Assembly (NCBI GenBank): GCA_047621305.1
Contig: JBLHNB010000013.1
Span: 13,152 to 77,151, forward strand
Direction of reading: 5' to 3'
Length of the DNA: 64,000 nt
Source of the DNA: Colwellia_A sp047621305
GTDB taxonomy: Bacteria > Pseudomonadota > Gammaproteobacteria > Enterobacterales > Alteromonadaceae
The notes under the pieces were generated by a model. That model worked only from the letters and a program-made list of their open reading frames with translations, was not told the origin of the DNA and made no database searches. How positions within the stretch are numbered: the stretch's first letter is position 1; each line of letters starts with the position of its first letter. The translations under genes and the position numbers were made by a program. Below, in pieces: positions 25,933 through 34,582 of the stretch.

Positions 25933-26829
25933 TTGTTGTTCGAAAATAAGCACTTGGAAGTTCACTCTTTGCAAAATAAAACCATAAAACAGCTGATCAA
26001 CTTTGGCACCGAGTTATTAAAAAATCACTCGGATAGTGCCAAGCTTGATGCACAAGTTTTACTCTGTTTTGTAAGTGACAAAACAATTACCTATTTACAT
26101 ACTTGGCCAGAAGAGGTTTTAACTGAAAATTGCTATCATCTTTTTGACGAATTATTACAACGGCGACTATCAGGAGAGCCAATTTCCTATATTACGGGGA
26201 TAAAAGAGTTTTGGTCTTTACCCTTTTTTTGTAGTCCAGCAACATTAATTCCCAGGCCTGATACTGAAGTTTTAGTTGAACAGGTCCTAATGTACGGGCA
26301 ACAGTTTGCGGATGAACCACTCAACTGTCTCGACTTAGGTACTGGCACAGGTGCCATCGCATTATCATTAGCTTCTGAAATGTCTTCTTGGTATGTTGAC
26401 GCTGTTGATTTTAGTGAAGAAGCAATAACTCTCGCACAGAAAAATGCTAAAAATCTCGGCTTAGCCAATGTCGATATTTTTCAAAGCGACTGGTTCTCTC
26501 AAGTTAATCGCAATAAAAAATTTGATATTATTGTCAGCAACCCTCCTTATATAGATGATAAAGATATTCATCTAACTCAAGGAGATGTTCGTTTTGAGCC
26601 TTTATCTGCTTTAGTTGCAGAAAGTAAGGGTTTGGCGGATATTTTGAAGATTGTAATACAAGCTAAAGCTTATTTGTCAGATTCAGGAGCACTCTTTCTT
26701 GAGCATGGTTATGACCAAGGTGATAAAGTAAAACAGTTATTGTTAGATAATGGCTATAGCGAGGCGATTACCATTAAAGATTATAGTGATCATGACAGAG
26801 TCACTTGGGCGAAAGCGAATAGCAAGTAG
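25933..26829 (+). CDS. prmC: Release factor glutamine methyltransferase PrmC
   Basis: PrmC methylates the GGQ glutamine of RF1 and RF2. The SAM site is LDLGTGTGAIALSLA and the catalytic motif is SNPPYID; RRLSGEPISYITG and PRPDTEVLVE are family marks. The start is unclear: there are several in-frame TTG codons (25933, 25936, 25954, 25969) and no ATG before the conserved part. The gene begins 7 bp after the prfA stop, so coupling is likely. Confidence 0.93.
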   Translation: MLFENKHLEVHSLQNKTIKQLINFGTELLKNHSDSAKLDAQVLLCFVSDKTITYLHTWPEEVLTENCYHLFDELLQRRLSGEPISYITGIKEFWSLPFFCSPATLIPRPDTEVLVEQVLMYGQQFADEPLNCLDLGTGTGAIALSLASEMSSWYVDAVDFSEEAITLAQKNAKNLGLANVDIFQSDWFSQVNRNKKFDIIVSNPPYIDDKDIHLTQGDVRFEPLSALVAESKGLADILKIVIQAKAYLSDSGALFLEHGYDQGDKVKQLLLDNGYSEAITIKDYSDHDRVTWAKANSK

Positions 26830-26900
26830 TGTTAATAATAAATCGTACTAATGCTCAACAATACCAACAACACTAAAAATAAGAATAAAGGAATTCAATA

Positions 26901-27266
26901 ATGTTTAAACACCTACACATGACCATTGCGGCGCTTAGCGTAGCATTACTTACACTGCGTTTTATTTGGTTAATGCTTGGTTCAGAGAACCTAAATAAAA
27001 AATGGGTTAAAATTGCCCCTCATGTCATTGATACATTTTTGCTACTTATTGGTGTAATGATGGCAGTAAAGTTAGCGATTAATCCTTTTGAGCAATTATG
27101 GTTAGCAGAAAAGATACTTGCTATCATAGCTTATATTTTTACAGGTTATTACACCTTAAAATTAGCAAGAAATAATATGTTAAGAGTGATCGGTTATCTT
27201 GGTGCATTAGGCTGGTTTATGCTTATTGTACGTATTGCAATGACCAAAGAAACGGTGTTTTTTTAG
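26901..27266 (+). CDS. sirB2: SirB2 family membrane protein
   Basis: This 121-residue inner-membrane protein has four predicted membrane helices (around residues 7-27, 42-62, 70-90 and 95-115). It fits the SirB2 family, encoded between prmC and sirB1 in many gammaproteobacteria; its molecular role is unknown. SD AAAGGA precedes the ATG by a usual distance. A terminator follows. Confidence 0.85.
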   Translation: MFKHLHMTIAALSVALLTLRFIWLMLGSENLNKKWVKIAPHVIDTFLLLIGVMMAVKLAINPFEQLWLAEKILAIIAYIFTGYYTLKLARNNMLRVIGYLGALGWFMLIVRIAMTKETVFF

Positions 27267-27292
27267 TACGATCTCTTTCATAATTTACAAAT

Positions 27293-27313
27293 AAGCGCCA
27301 TTTTTGGCGCTTT
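27293..27313 (+). terminator. Rho-independent terminator after sirB2
   Basis: AAGCGCCA-TTTT-TGGCGCTTT, 26 bp after the sirB2 stop and before sirB1. It may separate or attenuate transcription into sirB1. Confidence 0.75.
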
Positions 27314-27346
27314 ATTCTCAACTAAAGGGTATAAATAACTATTTTG

Positions 27347-28147
27347 ATGAATGAACTATTATTATCAGAAATTAAATCTGATGAAAAAGGCTTATTAGGA
27401 AAGTTTCTTCTCATTGATGATTTTATGTTTACTAAAGCAGAATCATTTCAGGTTGATATTGATAACATTATCATTCAATGCCAAAAAGCTACTGAAAATA
27501 TTGAGAGTGCACTTGAATGTGTTGAAACACTTATTGACGAACTATTTGTTGAACAAATGTTTATTGATAAGAGCAAATTAACATGGCCGGTAATTTCTTT
27601 TCAAATAGAAACTGCTCTCGCGTATAGAACCTTAGCTCCCACATTAAAAGCGGTTATTTTATGTCATGTTATTGAAGCGTGTGGTTTTGAATCTGATATT
27701 GTTTATATACCTGAAAAAACAATGATCCGCATCATTTGTGATGAAGATTACGCGATTATTTTTGACCCTGTTACTGGCGAGTCACTTGATTGGCATCAAC
27801 TTGATGTCAGGATGAATGAACTTGATGGTGATCCTAGTCAATTGGAATTAAAGCCGATTGAAGCGGTATCACTTGTTTTAGAACACTTAACCGCACTTAA
27901 AAATGCCTTAATGCGTGAACTGAACTTTGATGAAGCGCTAAAGTGCGTTGATATGATCATCGCTTTACGACCCGATGATCCATTTGAACGTCGAGACCGT
28001 GGTTTCTTATTGCATCAACTTGATTGTTTTAAGGTCGCTTATGATGATTACCAATATTTTGTTGAGCATTGTCCAAAAGATCCCGCAGCGCAATTATTAA
28101 AATTACAACTCGAAAAAATTACAATTGTTGACACCGTTTTACATTAA
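27347..28147 (+). CDS. sirB1: SirB1 family transglutaminase-like/TPR protein
   Basis: This is a ~266-residue cytoplasmic protein of the SirB1 (YchA) family: an N-terminal transglutaminase-like fold region (ALAYRTLAPTLKAVILCHVIEACGF) and C-terminal TPR-like helices (LMRELNFDEALKCVDMIIALRPDDPFERRDRG). The family function is unknown. The ATG at 27347 is used; a TTG directly precedes it. The place between sirB2 and kdsA is the conserved one. Confidence 0.85.
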   Translation: MNELLLSEIKSDEKGLLGKFLLIDDFMFTKAESFQVDIDNIIIQCQKATENIESALECVETLIDELFVEQMFIDKSKLTWPVISFQIETALAYRTLAPTLKAVILCHVIEACGFESDIVYIPEKTMIRIICDEDYAIIFDPVTGESLDWHQLDVRMNELDGDPSQLELKPIEAVSLVLEHLTALKNALMRELNFDEALKCVDMIIALRPDDPFERRDRGFLLHQLDCFKVAYDDYQYFVEHCPKDPAAQLLKLQLEKITIVDTVLH

Positions 28148-28198
28148 TTTTAACGTCGCACTTTTAATCGTGCTTTATTACTTACCTTTGGAGATTTC

Positions 28199-29473
28199 AT
28201 GCTAAAAGAAACTGTAAACCAAGCAGTCGTGGCACATGCCCCTTTAGTTACTAATGATGCAACCATTCTTGGCTTTTTAGCTATTATACTCGGCGCCGTA
28301 TTTTATACTTCAAACAGTAAAATTCCATTTTTTCAAAAATTTTATAGTATTGTTCCTGCTGTTTTACTCTGCTACTTCTTACCATCATTATTAAATACTT
28401 TTGGTATTATTGATGGTGACGAGTCGCAACTTTATTATGTCGCCTCTCGTTATTTACTGCCGGCATGTTTAGTTTTGCTGACCATTAGTGTTGATCTAAA
28501 AGCCATAGCGAAATTAGGGCGAAAAGCCATAATTATGTTCTTTACTGGTACGCTAGGTATCGTTATCGGTGGGCCAATTTCCTTATTGGTTGTATCTGCA
28601 ATATATCCGGAGCTATTGGGTGTAGAAGGCCCTGAAGCAGTTTGGCGAGGCATGACAACAGTTGCAGGTAGTTGGATAGGTGGCAGTGCTAACCAAGCAG
28701 CGATGAAGGAAATTTATGGCGCAGGCGACCAAATATTTTCAGCTATGGTTACCGTTGATGTCATCGTTGCAAATTTATGGATGGCTGTTTTACTGATTAT
28801 GGCCGCCAAGGCCAAACAAATAGATGCCAAAACTGGCGCCGATATTACTGCTATCACTGAATTAAAAGAGAAAGTTGAACATTTTCATGCCAAACATGGC
28901 CGTATAGCTGAATTATCAGACTTAATGGTTATCCTTGCTGTTGGTTTAGGTATTACTGGATTCGCTCATCTTTTTTCTGATTTTATGACACCTTATTTTG
29001 TCGCTAACTTTCCAGACACGGCGCGCTTTAGTTTCCATAGTAAGTTTTTTTGGATGATTGTTTTTGCTACTACAGCTGGTATTTGTTTATCGTTTACTAG
29101 AGCACGTAAACTCGAAGGTGTAGGTGCTTCTAAAATTGGTTCGGCATTTCTTTATGTATTAATTGCCACCATAGGTACAAAGATGGACGTACGTATGATT
29201 TTTGATGCGCCGGTATATTTCATGATCGGAGTTATTTGGATGTTAGTTCACGCGAGTTTAATGCTGGTTGTCGCTAAGCTCATTAAAGCCCCAGTATTTT
29301 ACATGGCGGTTGCTAGTCAAGCTAACGTTGGTGGTGCGGCGTCCGCGCCTGTAGTTGCATCAGCGTTCCATCCATCTTTAGCTCCTGTGGGGGTGCTGTT
29401 GGCGGTTTTAGGTTATACCGTTGGTACTTATATGGCTTGGCTTTGTGGGCAGTTTTTACAAGTTATTGGTTGA
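28199..29473 (+). CDS. DUF819 family integral membrane protein
   Basis: This 424-residue polytopic membrane protein has about ten hydrophobic helices and the family stretch WRGMTTVAGSWIGGSANQAAMKE plus NVGGAASAPVVASAF. Proteins of this family (YjcL type) are presumed transporters of unknown substrate. It lies between sirB1 and kdsA, which are adjacent in most relatives, so it is probably a later insertion. A TTTGGAG site precedes the ATG. Confidence 0.85.
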   Translation: MLKETVNQAVVAHAPLVTNDATILGFLAIILGAVFYTSNSKIPFFQKFYSIVPAVLLCYFLPSLLNTFGIIDGDESQLYYVASRYLLPACLVLLTISVDLKAIAKLGRKAIIMFFTGTLGIVIGGPISLLVVSAIYPELLGVEGPEAVWRGMTTVAGSWIGGSANQAAMKEIYGAGDQIFSAMVTVDVIVANLWMAVLLIMAAKAKQIDAKTGADITAITELKEKVEHFHAKHGRIAELSDLMVILAVGLGITGFAHLFSDFMTPYFVANFPDTARFSFHSKFFWMIVFATTAGICLSFTRARKLEGVGASKIGSAFLYVLIATIGTKMDVRMIFDAPVYFMIGVIWMLVHASLMLVVAKLIKAPVFYMAVASQANVGGAASAPVVASAFHPSLAPVGVLLAVLGYTVGTYMAWLCGQFLQVIG

Positions 29474-29522
29474 TTAAGTTGACCAATAACTTCTATTTTA
29501 CATATTTATAAAGGATATAAAA

Positions 29523-30365
29523 ATGGCTTTGAAATCCATTGCACTAGGTGAACTTGAAATTGCCAACGACAAACCGTTTGTTTTATTTGGCGGTATGAAT
29601 GTACTAGAGTCTCGCGATTTAGCCATGACTATTGCAGAACATTATGTCGAAGTGACACAAAAACTTAATATTCCTTATGTATTTAAAGCTTCTTTTGACA
29701 AGGCCAATCGTTCGTCGGTCTCTTCATATCGTGGTCCGGGCTTAGATGAAGGTCTGAAAATATTTGAAGAAATTAAGACAACCTTTAATGTGCCAATTAT
29801 TACCGATGTGCATGAAGCTTACCAAGCACAACCGGTAGCTGATGTTGTTGACATAATACAACTTCCAGCATTTCTTGCTCGTCAAACGGACCTTGTTGTA
29901 GCGATGGCAAAGACAAATGCAATTATAAATATTAAAAAACCGCAGTTTTTAGCCGCTCATGAAATGCGTCATATAATTAATAAATTTGCTGAAGCAGGTA
30001 ATGATAAAATTATTTTGTGTGAGCGCGGCAGTTGTTTTGGTTATAACAATTTAATTGTTGATATGTTAGCCATGGATGAAATGAAAGATTATGCACCGGT
30101 AATATTTGATGCCACACATGCTTTACAACAGCCGGGTGGTCGCAGTGATTCAGCAGGTGGTCGTAGAGTAAAAGCGGCACAATTAGCACGTAGTGGTATG
30201 GCATTAGGACTTGCGGGTTTGTTTATTGAAGCTCACCCAGACCCAACGATGGCTAAATGTGACGGACCATGTGCATTGCCTTTAGATAAACTTGAGCCAT
30301 ATTTAAGGCAAATGAAAGCGATTGATGATTTAGTGAAAAGTTTTGAACCGTTAATCACAGGTTAA
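29523..30365 (+). CDS. kdsA: 3-deoxy-8-phosphooctulonate synthase
   Basis: KdsA has 280 residues and condenses PEP with arabinose-5-phosphate to KDO-8-phosphate for LPS. Motifs: FVLFGGMNVLESRDLA, FKASFDKANRSS, DVHE, LPAFLARQTDL, and the CERGSCFGYNNL segment. Cys, His and Asp residues that could bind metal are few, consistent with the non-metal class found in E. coli. It is the last gene of the hemA cluster and has its own terminator. Confidence 0.96.
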   Translation: MALKSIALGELEIANDKPFVLFGGMNVLESRDLAMTIAEHYVEVTQKLNIPYVFKASFDKANRSSVSSYRGPGLDEGLKIFEEIKTTFNVPIITDVHEAYQAQPVADVVDIIQLPAFLARQTDLVVAMAKTNAIINIKKPQFLAAHEMRHIINKFAEAGNDKIILCERGSCFGYNNLIVDMLAMDEMKDYAPVIFDATHALQQPGGRSDSAGGRRVKAAQLARSGMALGLAGLFIEAHPDPTMAKCDGPCALPLDKLEPYLRQMKAIDDLVKSFEPLITG

Positions 30366-30430
30366 TACCCATTGTTAAAAGGGGGTAGCGTCTTTTTTTA
30401 GTAAAGTGTTTTTAGAGCAGCACTTAAGAA

Positions 30431-30464
30431 AAAGCCCTATGGTATGTTAATACACTAGGGCTTT
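30431..30464 (+). terminator. Rho-independent terminator of kdsA
   Basis: AAAGCCCTA and TAGGGCTTT form a 9-bp stem with a 16-base loop, 65 bp after the kdsA stop. Confidence 0.7.
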
Positions 30465-30522
30465 ATATTTAAACGTTAACTATAGCTTGTATATTTAAAC
30501 GTTAACTATAGCTTGTATATTT
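30464..30522. repeat. 26-bp tandem repeat (2.3 copies)
   Basis: TATATTTAAACGTTAACTATAGCTTG occurs at 30464-30489 and 30490-30515 without change, followed by the first bases of a third copy. The unit contains GTTAAC and TTTAAAC palindromic cores. It lies between the convergent kdsA and yhbY. Confidence 0.85.
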
Positions 30523-30531
30523 TGCGATACG

Positions 30532-30828
30532 TTATAGTTTAGGAATACGGATTTTCTTTTCTTCAGACTGACGATAGATAACCAATGTTTTACCAATGAT
30601 TTGTATTTGGGTCGCCTTTGTTTCACGACAAATAGCGTCAACTATTAATCCTTTTGTTTCACGGTCATCGGTTGGAATTTTAATTTTGATTAATTCGTGA
30701 TGACCAAGCGCGTAATCTATTTCAGCTACAACAGCTTCGGTTAGACCATTGTTACCCAATAAAACTACGGGTTTCAAGGGATGTGCGAGTCCTTTAAGGT
30801 GCTGGATTTGTTTTTTATTTAAGTTCAT
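30532..30828 (-). CDS. yhbY: Ribosome assembly RNA-binding protein YhbY
   Basis: This ~98-residue CRM-domain protein binds the pre-50S ribosome: KQIQHLKGLAHPLKPVVLLGNNGLTEAV, then ELIKIKIP. The start at 30828 gives MNLNKKQ as in E. coli; an ATG two codons earlier is possible. It is divergent from rlmE, as in E. coli (yhbY / rlmE-ftsH). Confidence 0.94.
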   Translation of the reverse strand: MNLNKKQIQHLKGLAHPLKPVVLLGNNGLTEAVVAEIDYALGHHELIKIKIPTDDRETKGLIVDAICRETKATQIQIIGKTLVIYRQSEEKKIRIPKL

Positions 30829-30956
30829 TAACAATTTTCGTTACAAGTTGGCTTGAATTATAGGTATTTTAACTCCATCTTGTTTGTAATACTAATACTG
30901 TTTATCAAGAGATGACATTTCTGGCATTAATTTGAGTGTCATGTTAAGTGAAATGA

Positions 30957-31583
30957 ATGACTAAAAAGAAGTTAAGCAATAGCAGTACAAAATGGATGCA
31001 AGAGCATTTCGATGATGAGTATGTCAAAAAAGCACAAAAACTCGGTTTACGTTCTCGTGCTGTATTCAAACTTGAAGAAATCAATATAAAAGACAAACTT
31101 ATTAAATCAGGTATGAAAGTGGTTGATTTAGGCGCAGCGCCAGGAGGTTGGTCTGAATATGCGGTAAAGGCTGTTGGTGAGAAAGGACAAGTGATTGCTT
31201 GTGATATTTTACCGATGGACCCTATTGTAGGTGTTGACTTTTTAGAAGGTGATTTTCGAGAAGAGGCTGTACTTGATGCCTTACTCTCTCGGATAAACGG
31301 TCAAACTATTGATGTTGTGATGTCTGATATGGCAGCAAACATGAGTGGGAATGAAAGTGCAGACTCTGCCAGAAGCATGTATTTGGTTGAGTTAGCGCTT
31401 GAAATGTGTCAACAAGTATTGAAGAAAGACGGTTCGTTTGTGGTTAAAGTTTTTCAGGGTGTAGGTTTTGAACAATTTATGAAAGATGTTCGAGTCTGCT
31501 TTAAAACGGTAAAAACCAGAAAACCAGATTCATCTCGGGCACGTTCTCGAGAAGTTTATCTTGTTGCTACCGGATTTAAATAG
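30957..31583 (+). CDS. rlmE: 23S rRNA 2'-O-methyltransferase RlmE (FtsJ)
   Basis: RlmE is a 208-residue SAM methylase of U2552 in 23S rRNA. SAM site VVDLGAAPGGWSEYA, catalytic VMSDMAANMSGN and VVKVFQG; the K-D-K-E tetrad region is in place. It lies upstream of ftsH as in E. coli. Confidence 0.96.
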   Translation: MTKKKLSNSSTKWMQEHFDDEYVKKAQKLGLRSRAVFKLEEINIKDKLIKSGMKVVDLGAAPGGWSEYAVKAVGEKGQVIACDILPMDPIVGVDFLEGDFREEAVLDALLSRINGQTIDVVMSDMAANMSGNESADSARSMYLVELALEMCQQVLKKDGSFVVKVFQGVGFEQFMKDVRVCFKTVKTRKPDSSRARSREVYLVATGFK

Positions 31584-31692
31584 CGACAAGCTTGAAAATA
31601 TAGTAAATTACACAAAAATAGTTATTTAATCTAATTGTTATTGAATAAGCGATTTTTAATTAGATTAACACACGTTACAAGAGGTCATTAAG

Positions 31693-33648
31693 TTGAGCGA
31701 CATGGCAAAAAATCTTATTTTATGGTTAGTTATTGCAGTAGTACTAATGTCTGTATTCCAGAGTTTTACTCCGGATAGCGCTAACGAGCAACAAGTTGAT
31801 TATACGCGCTTCATCCAAGATGTCCGTCAAGGGCAAATTCGTGACGTGACAGTTAGCCGCAGTGGTGTTATAGAAGGCACAAAACGCAGTGGTGAAGAAT
31901 TTATCACCGTTATTCCTGGTCTTTATGATCAAGATTTAATTAACGATTTGGTTAAACAGGGCGTTAATGCCTCAGGTGAGTTACCCGAAGAAACAAGTTT
32001 CTTAACAACGATATTTGTTTCTTGGTTTCCAATGATATTGCTTATTGGTGTATGGATATTCTTCATGCGTCAAATGCAAGGTGGCGGCGGTAAAGGCGCT
32101 ATGTCATTTGGTAAATCTAAGGCGCGCTTATTGAGTGATGACCAAATTAAAACAACCTTTGGCGATGTCGCCGGTTGTGATGAAGCAAAAGAAGAAGTTT
32201 CAGAATTGGTTGATTATTTAAAAGACCCTTCAAGATTTCAAAAGTTAGGTGGTCGTATCCCTTCTGGTGTCTTATTAGTAGGCCAACCAGGTACAGGTAA
32301 AACCTTACTTGCAAAAGCGATAGCGGGTGAAGCAAAAGTACCATTCTTCACAATCTCCGGTTCAGACTTTGTTGAAATGTTTGTTGGTGTTGGTGCATCA
32401 CGTGTTCGTGATATGTTTGAACAAGCAAAAAAATCTGCACCTTGTATTATCTTTATTGATGAAATCGATGCTGTCGGTCGCCAACGTGGCGCTGGTATGG
32501 GCGGTGGTCACGACGAACGTGAACAAACGTTAAACCAAATGCTAGTAGAAATGGATGGTTTTGAAGGTAATGAAGGCGTCATTGTAATTGCTGCTACTAA
32601 CCGTCCTGATGTATTAGATCCTGCGTTATTACGTCCAGGTCGTTTTGACCGTCAAGTAACGGTTGGTTTACCTGATATTCGTGGTCGTGAACAAATTCTT
32701 AAAGTTCATATGCGTAAAGTACCACTAGGTGACGATGTTAAACCATCGGTTATTGCTCGCGGTACACCAGGTTTTTCAGGTGCTGATTTAGCTAACTTGG
32801 TGAATGAGGCTGCATTGTTTGCAGCACGTACTTCACGTCGTGTTGTTGCTATGGAAGAATTTGAAAAAGCTAAAGATAAAATTATGATGGGCGCAGAACG
32901 ACGCTCCATGGTAATGAATGATGCTGAAAGAGAAATGACTGCTTATCATGAAGCCGGTCACGCTATTGTTGGCCGTTTAGTTCCTGATCATGACCCTGTT
33001 TACAAAGTGAGTATCATTCCTCGAGGACGTGCTTTGGGTGTGACTATGTATTTACCTGAACAAGACCGATTTAGTCATAGTAGACAACATTTAGAAAGCA
33101 ACATCTCATCATTATATGGTGGTCGAATTGCTGAAGAATTAATTTACGGTTTTGATAAAGTTTCTACAGGAGCATCAAATGACATTGAACGGGCAACGCA
33201 ACTTGCACGTAAAATGGTAACACAATGGGGCTTTTCTGAAAAAATGGGTCCAATGTTATTTGCCGAAGAAGAGGGTGAAGTATTCTTAGGTCGTTCATCG
33301 TCAAAGTCATTGAATATGTCTGATGAAACAGCGCAAATGATTGACGCTGAAGTAAAAGATTTTGTCAATCGTAACTATCAGCGTGCTGAGCAAATTCTTA
33401 AAGATAATCGTGACGTATTAGAAACAATGAAAGATGCACTCATGCATTACGAAACTATTGATGCATTGCAGATTGATGATTTGATGGCTCGTCGAGAAGT
33501 GCGCCCACCTGCAGCAGATTTTGATAATCATTCAGACTCTAATGAGCCACCTAAGGCTGAAGCTGACAAAGGTGATGAAAGTAAAGATGTTATTAAAGAA
33601 GAATTAGCACCAGATACTGACACACCAACGGATATACCAACCAAATAA
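31693..33648 (+). CDS. ftsH: ATP-dependent zinc metalloprotease FtsH
   Basis: FtsH has 651 residues and degrades membrane proteins and regulators from the inner membrane. Two membrane segments lie at ~8-24 and ~98-118. The AAA domain has GQPGTGKT, FIDEIDAVGRQRG and the pore and SRH motifs; the zinc site is HEAGH. The C terminus is polar and acidic. The TTG at 31693 has a GAGG site 8 bp upstream; the ATG three codons later matches the E. coli MAKNLILW start but lacks a well-spaced site. Confidence 0.96.
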   Translation: MSDMAKNLILWLVIAVVLMSVFQSFTPDSANEQQVDYTRFIQDVRQGQIRDVTVSRSGVIEGTKRSGEEFITVIPGLYDQDLINDLVKQGVNASGELPEETSFLTTIFVSWFPMILLIGVWIFFMRQMQGGGGKGAMSFGKSKARLLSDDQIKTTFGDVAGCDEAKEEVSELVDYLKDPSRFQKLGGRIPSGVLLVGQPGTGKTLLAKAIAGEAKVPFFTISGSDFVEMFVGVGASRVRDMFEQAKKSAPCIIFIDEIDAVGRQRGAGMGGGHDEREQTLNQMLVEMDGFEGNEGVIVIAATNRPDVLDPALLRPGRFDRQVTVGLPDIRGREQILKVHMRKVPLGDDVKPSVIARGTPGFSGADLANLVNEAALFAARTSRRVVAMEEFEKAKDKIMMGAERRSMVMNDAEREMTAYHEAGHAIVGRLVPDHDPVYKVSIIPRGRALGVTMYLPEQDRFSHSRQHLESNISSLYGGRIAEELIYGFDKVSTGASNDIERATQLARKMVTQWGFSEKMGPMLFAEEEGEVFLGRSSSKSLNMSDETAQMIDAEVKDFVNRNYQRAEQILKDNRDVLETMKDALMHYETIDALQIDDLMARREVRPPAADFDNHSDSNEPPKAEADKGDESKDVIKEELAPDTDTPTDIPTK

Positions 33649-33660
33649 TGGTTGTTAATT

Positions 33661-33686
33661 AAAGCCTCGTTTATCGAGGCTTTTTT
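33661..33686 (+). terminator. Rho-independent terminator of ftsH
   Basis: AAAGCCTCG-TTTAT-CGAGGCTTTTTT, 12 bp after the stop. Confidence 0.92.
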
Positions 33687-33720
33687 ATAATAATAAGAAA
33701 GCTATTTAAAGAGTTTAATT

Positions 33721-34557
33721 TTGTTAAAAAAGCTAACCTGCGCTGAAAAGCACCTTGAACTACAAAAACCGCAGATCATGGGGATCTTAAATGTAACGCC
33801 AGACTCTTTTTCTGATGGTGGACAATTTACACAGCTAGACTCTGCTTTGTCTCAGGTAGAGCAAATGATCACCGATGGTGCCAAAATTATTGATATTGGT
33901 GGTGAATCAACACGCCCAGGCGCTGCAGAAGTTAGTGAAAGAGATGAAATTTCTCGCGTTATTCCGGTTTTAAAAGCAATAAAGCAACGTTTTGACGTTA
34001 TAGTTTCAATTGATACCAGTAAAGCTAACGTTATGGCTGAAGCGATAGCAAATGGTGCTGGGCTTATTAACGATGTTAGAGCTTTACAAAATGAGGGCTG
34101 TTTAGCTATTATTTCACAGTGCGACCTTCCTGTTTGTTTAATGCATATGCAGGGACTACCTCGTACAATGCAAGCCTCTCCGCATTACCATGACTTGATT
34201 GATGATATTAAATCTTTCTTTAAAAAGCGTATTAATGCTTGTGAACAAGCGGGCATACAAAAGCAGCGAATTATTTTAGACCCTGGTTTTGGTTTTGGTA
34301 AATCATTAGAGCAAAATTATCAGTTACTCGCACACTTTTCAGATTTTCAATGTTTTGACTTACCACTACTTGCTGGGTTATCGCGTAAATCTATGATCGG
34401 TAATTTATTAAATAGAGACGTTGAACAACGTTTAGCCGGAAGCCTAACAACGGCTATATTCGCTGTACAACAAGGTGCAAAAATTATTCGTGTTCATGAT
34501 GTAAAAGAAACCATGGACGCTCTTAAAATTATAAACGCGGTGGCAGAATACGCTTAG
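33721..34557 (+). CDS. folP: Dihydropteroate synthase
   Basis: FolP has 278 residues and joins p-aminobenzoate to the pterin diphosphate in folate synthesis. Motifs: GILNVTPDSFSDGG, IDIGGESTRPGA, DPGFGFGKS and AGLSRKSMIG. The start is TTG. The order ftsH-folP-glmM is conserved in gammaproteobacteria. Here a terminator lies between ftsH and folP. Confidence 0.96.
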   Translation: MLKKLTCAEKHLELQKPQIMGILNVTPDSFSDGGQFTQLDSALSQVEQMITDGAKIIDIGGESTRPGAAEVSERDEISRVIPVLKAIKQRFDVIVSIDTSKANVMAEAIANGAGLINDVRALQNEGCLAIISQCDLPVCLMHMQGLPRTMQASPHYHDLIDDIKSFFKKRINACEQAGIQKQRIILDPGFGFGKSLEQNYQLLAHFSDFQCFDLPLLAGLSRKSMIGNLLNRDVEQRLAGSLTTAIFAVQQGAKIIRVHDVKETMDALKIINAVAEYA

Positions 34558-34582
34558 CCGTTTGATAGATAGGACTCAAAAA

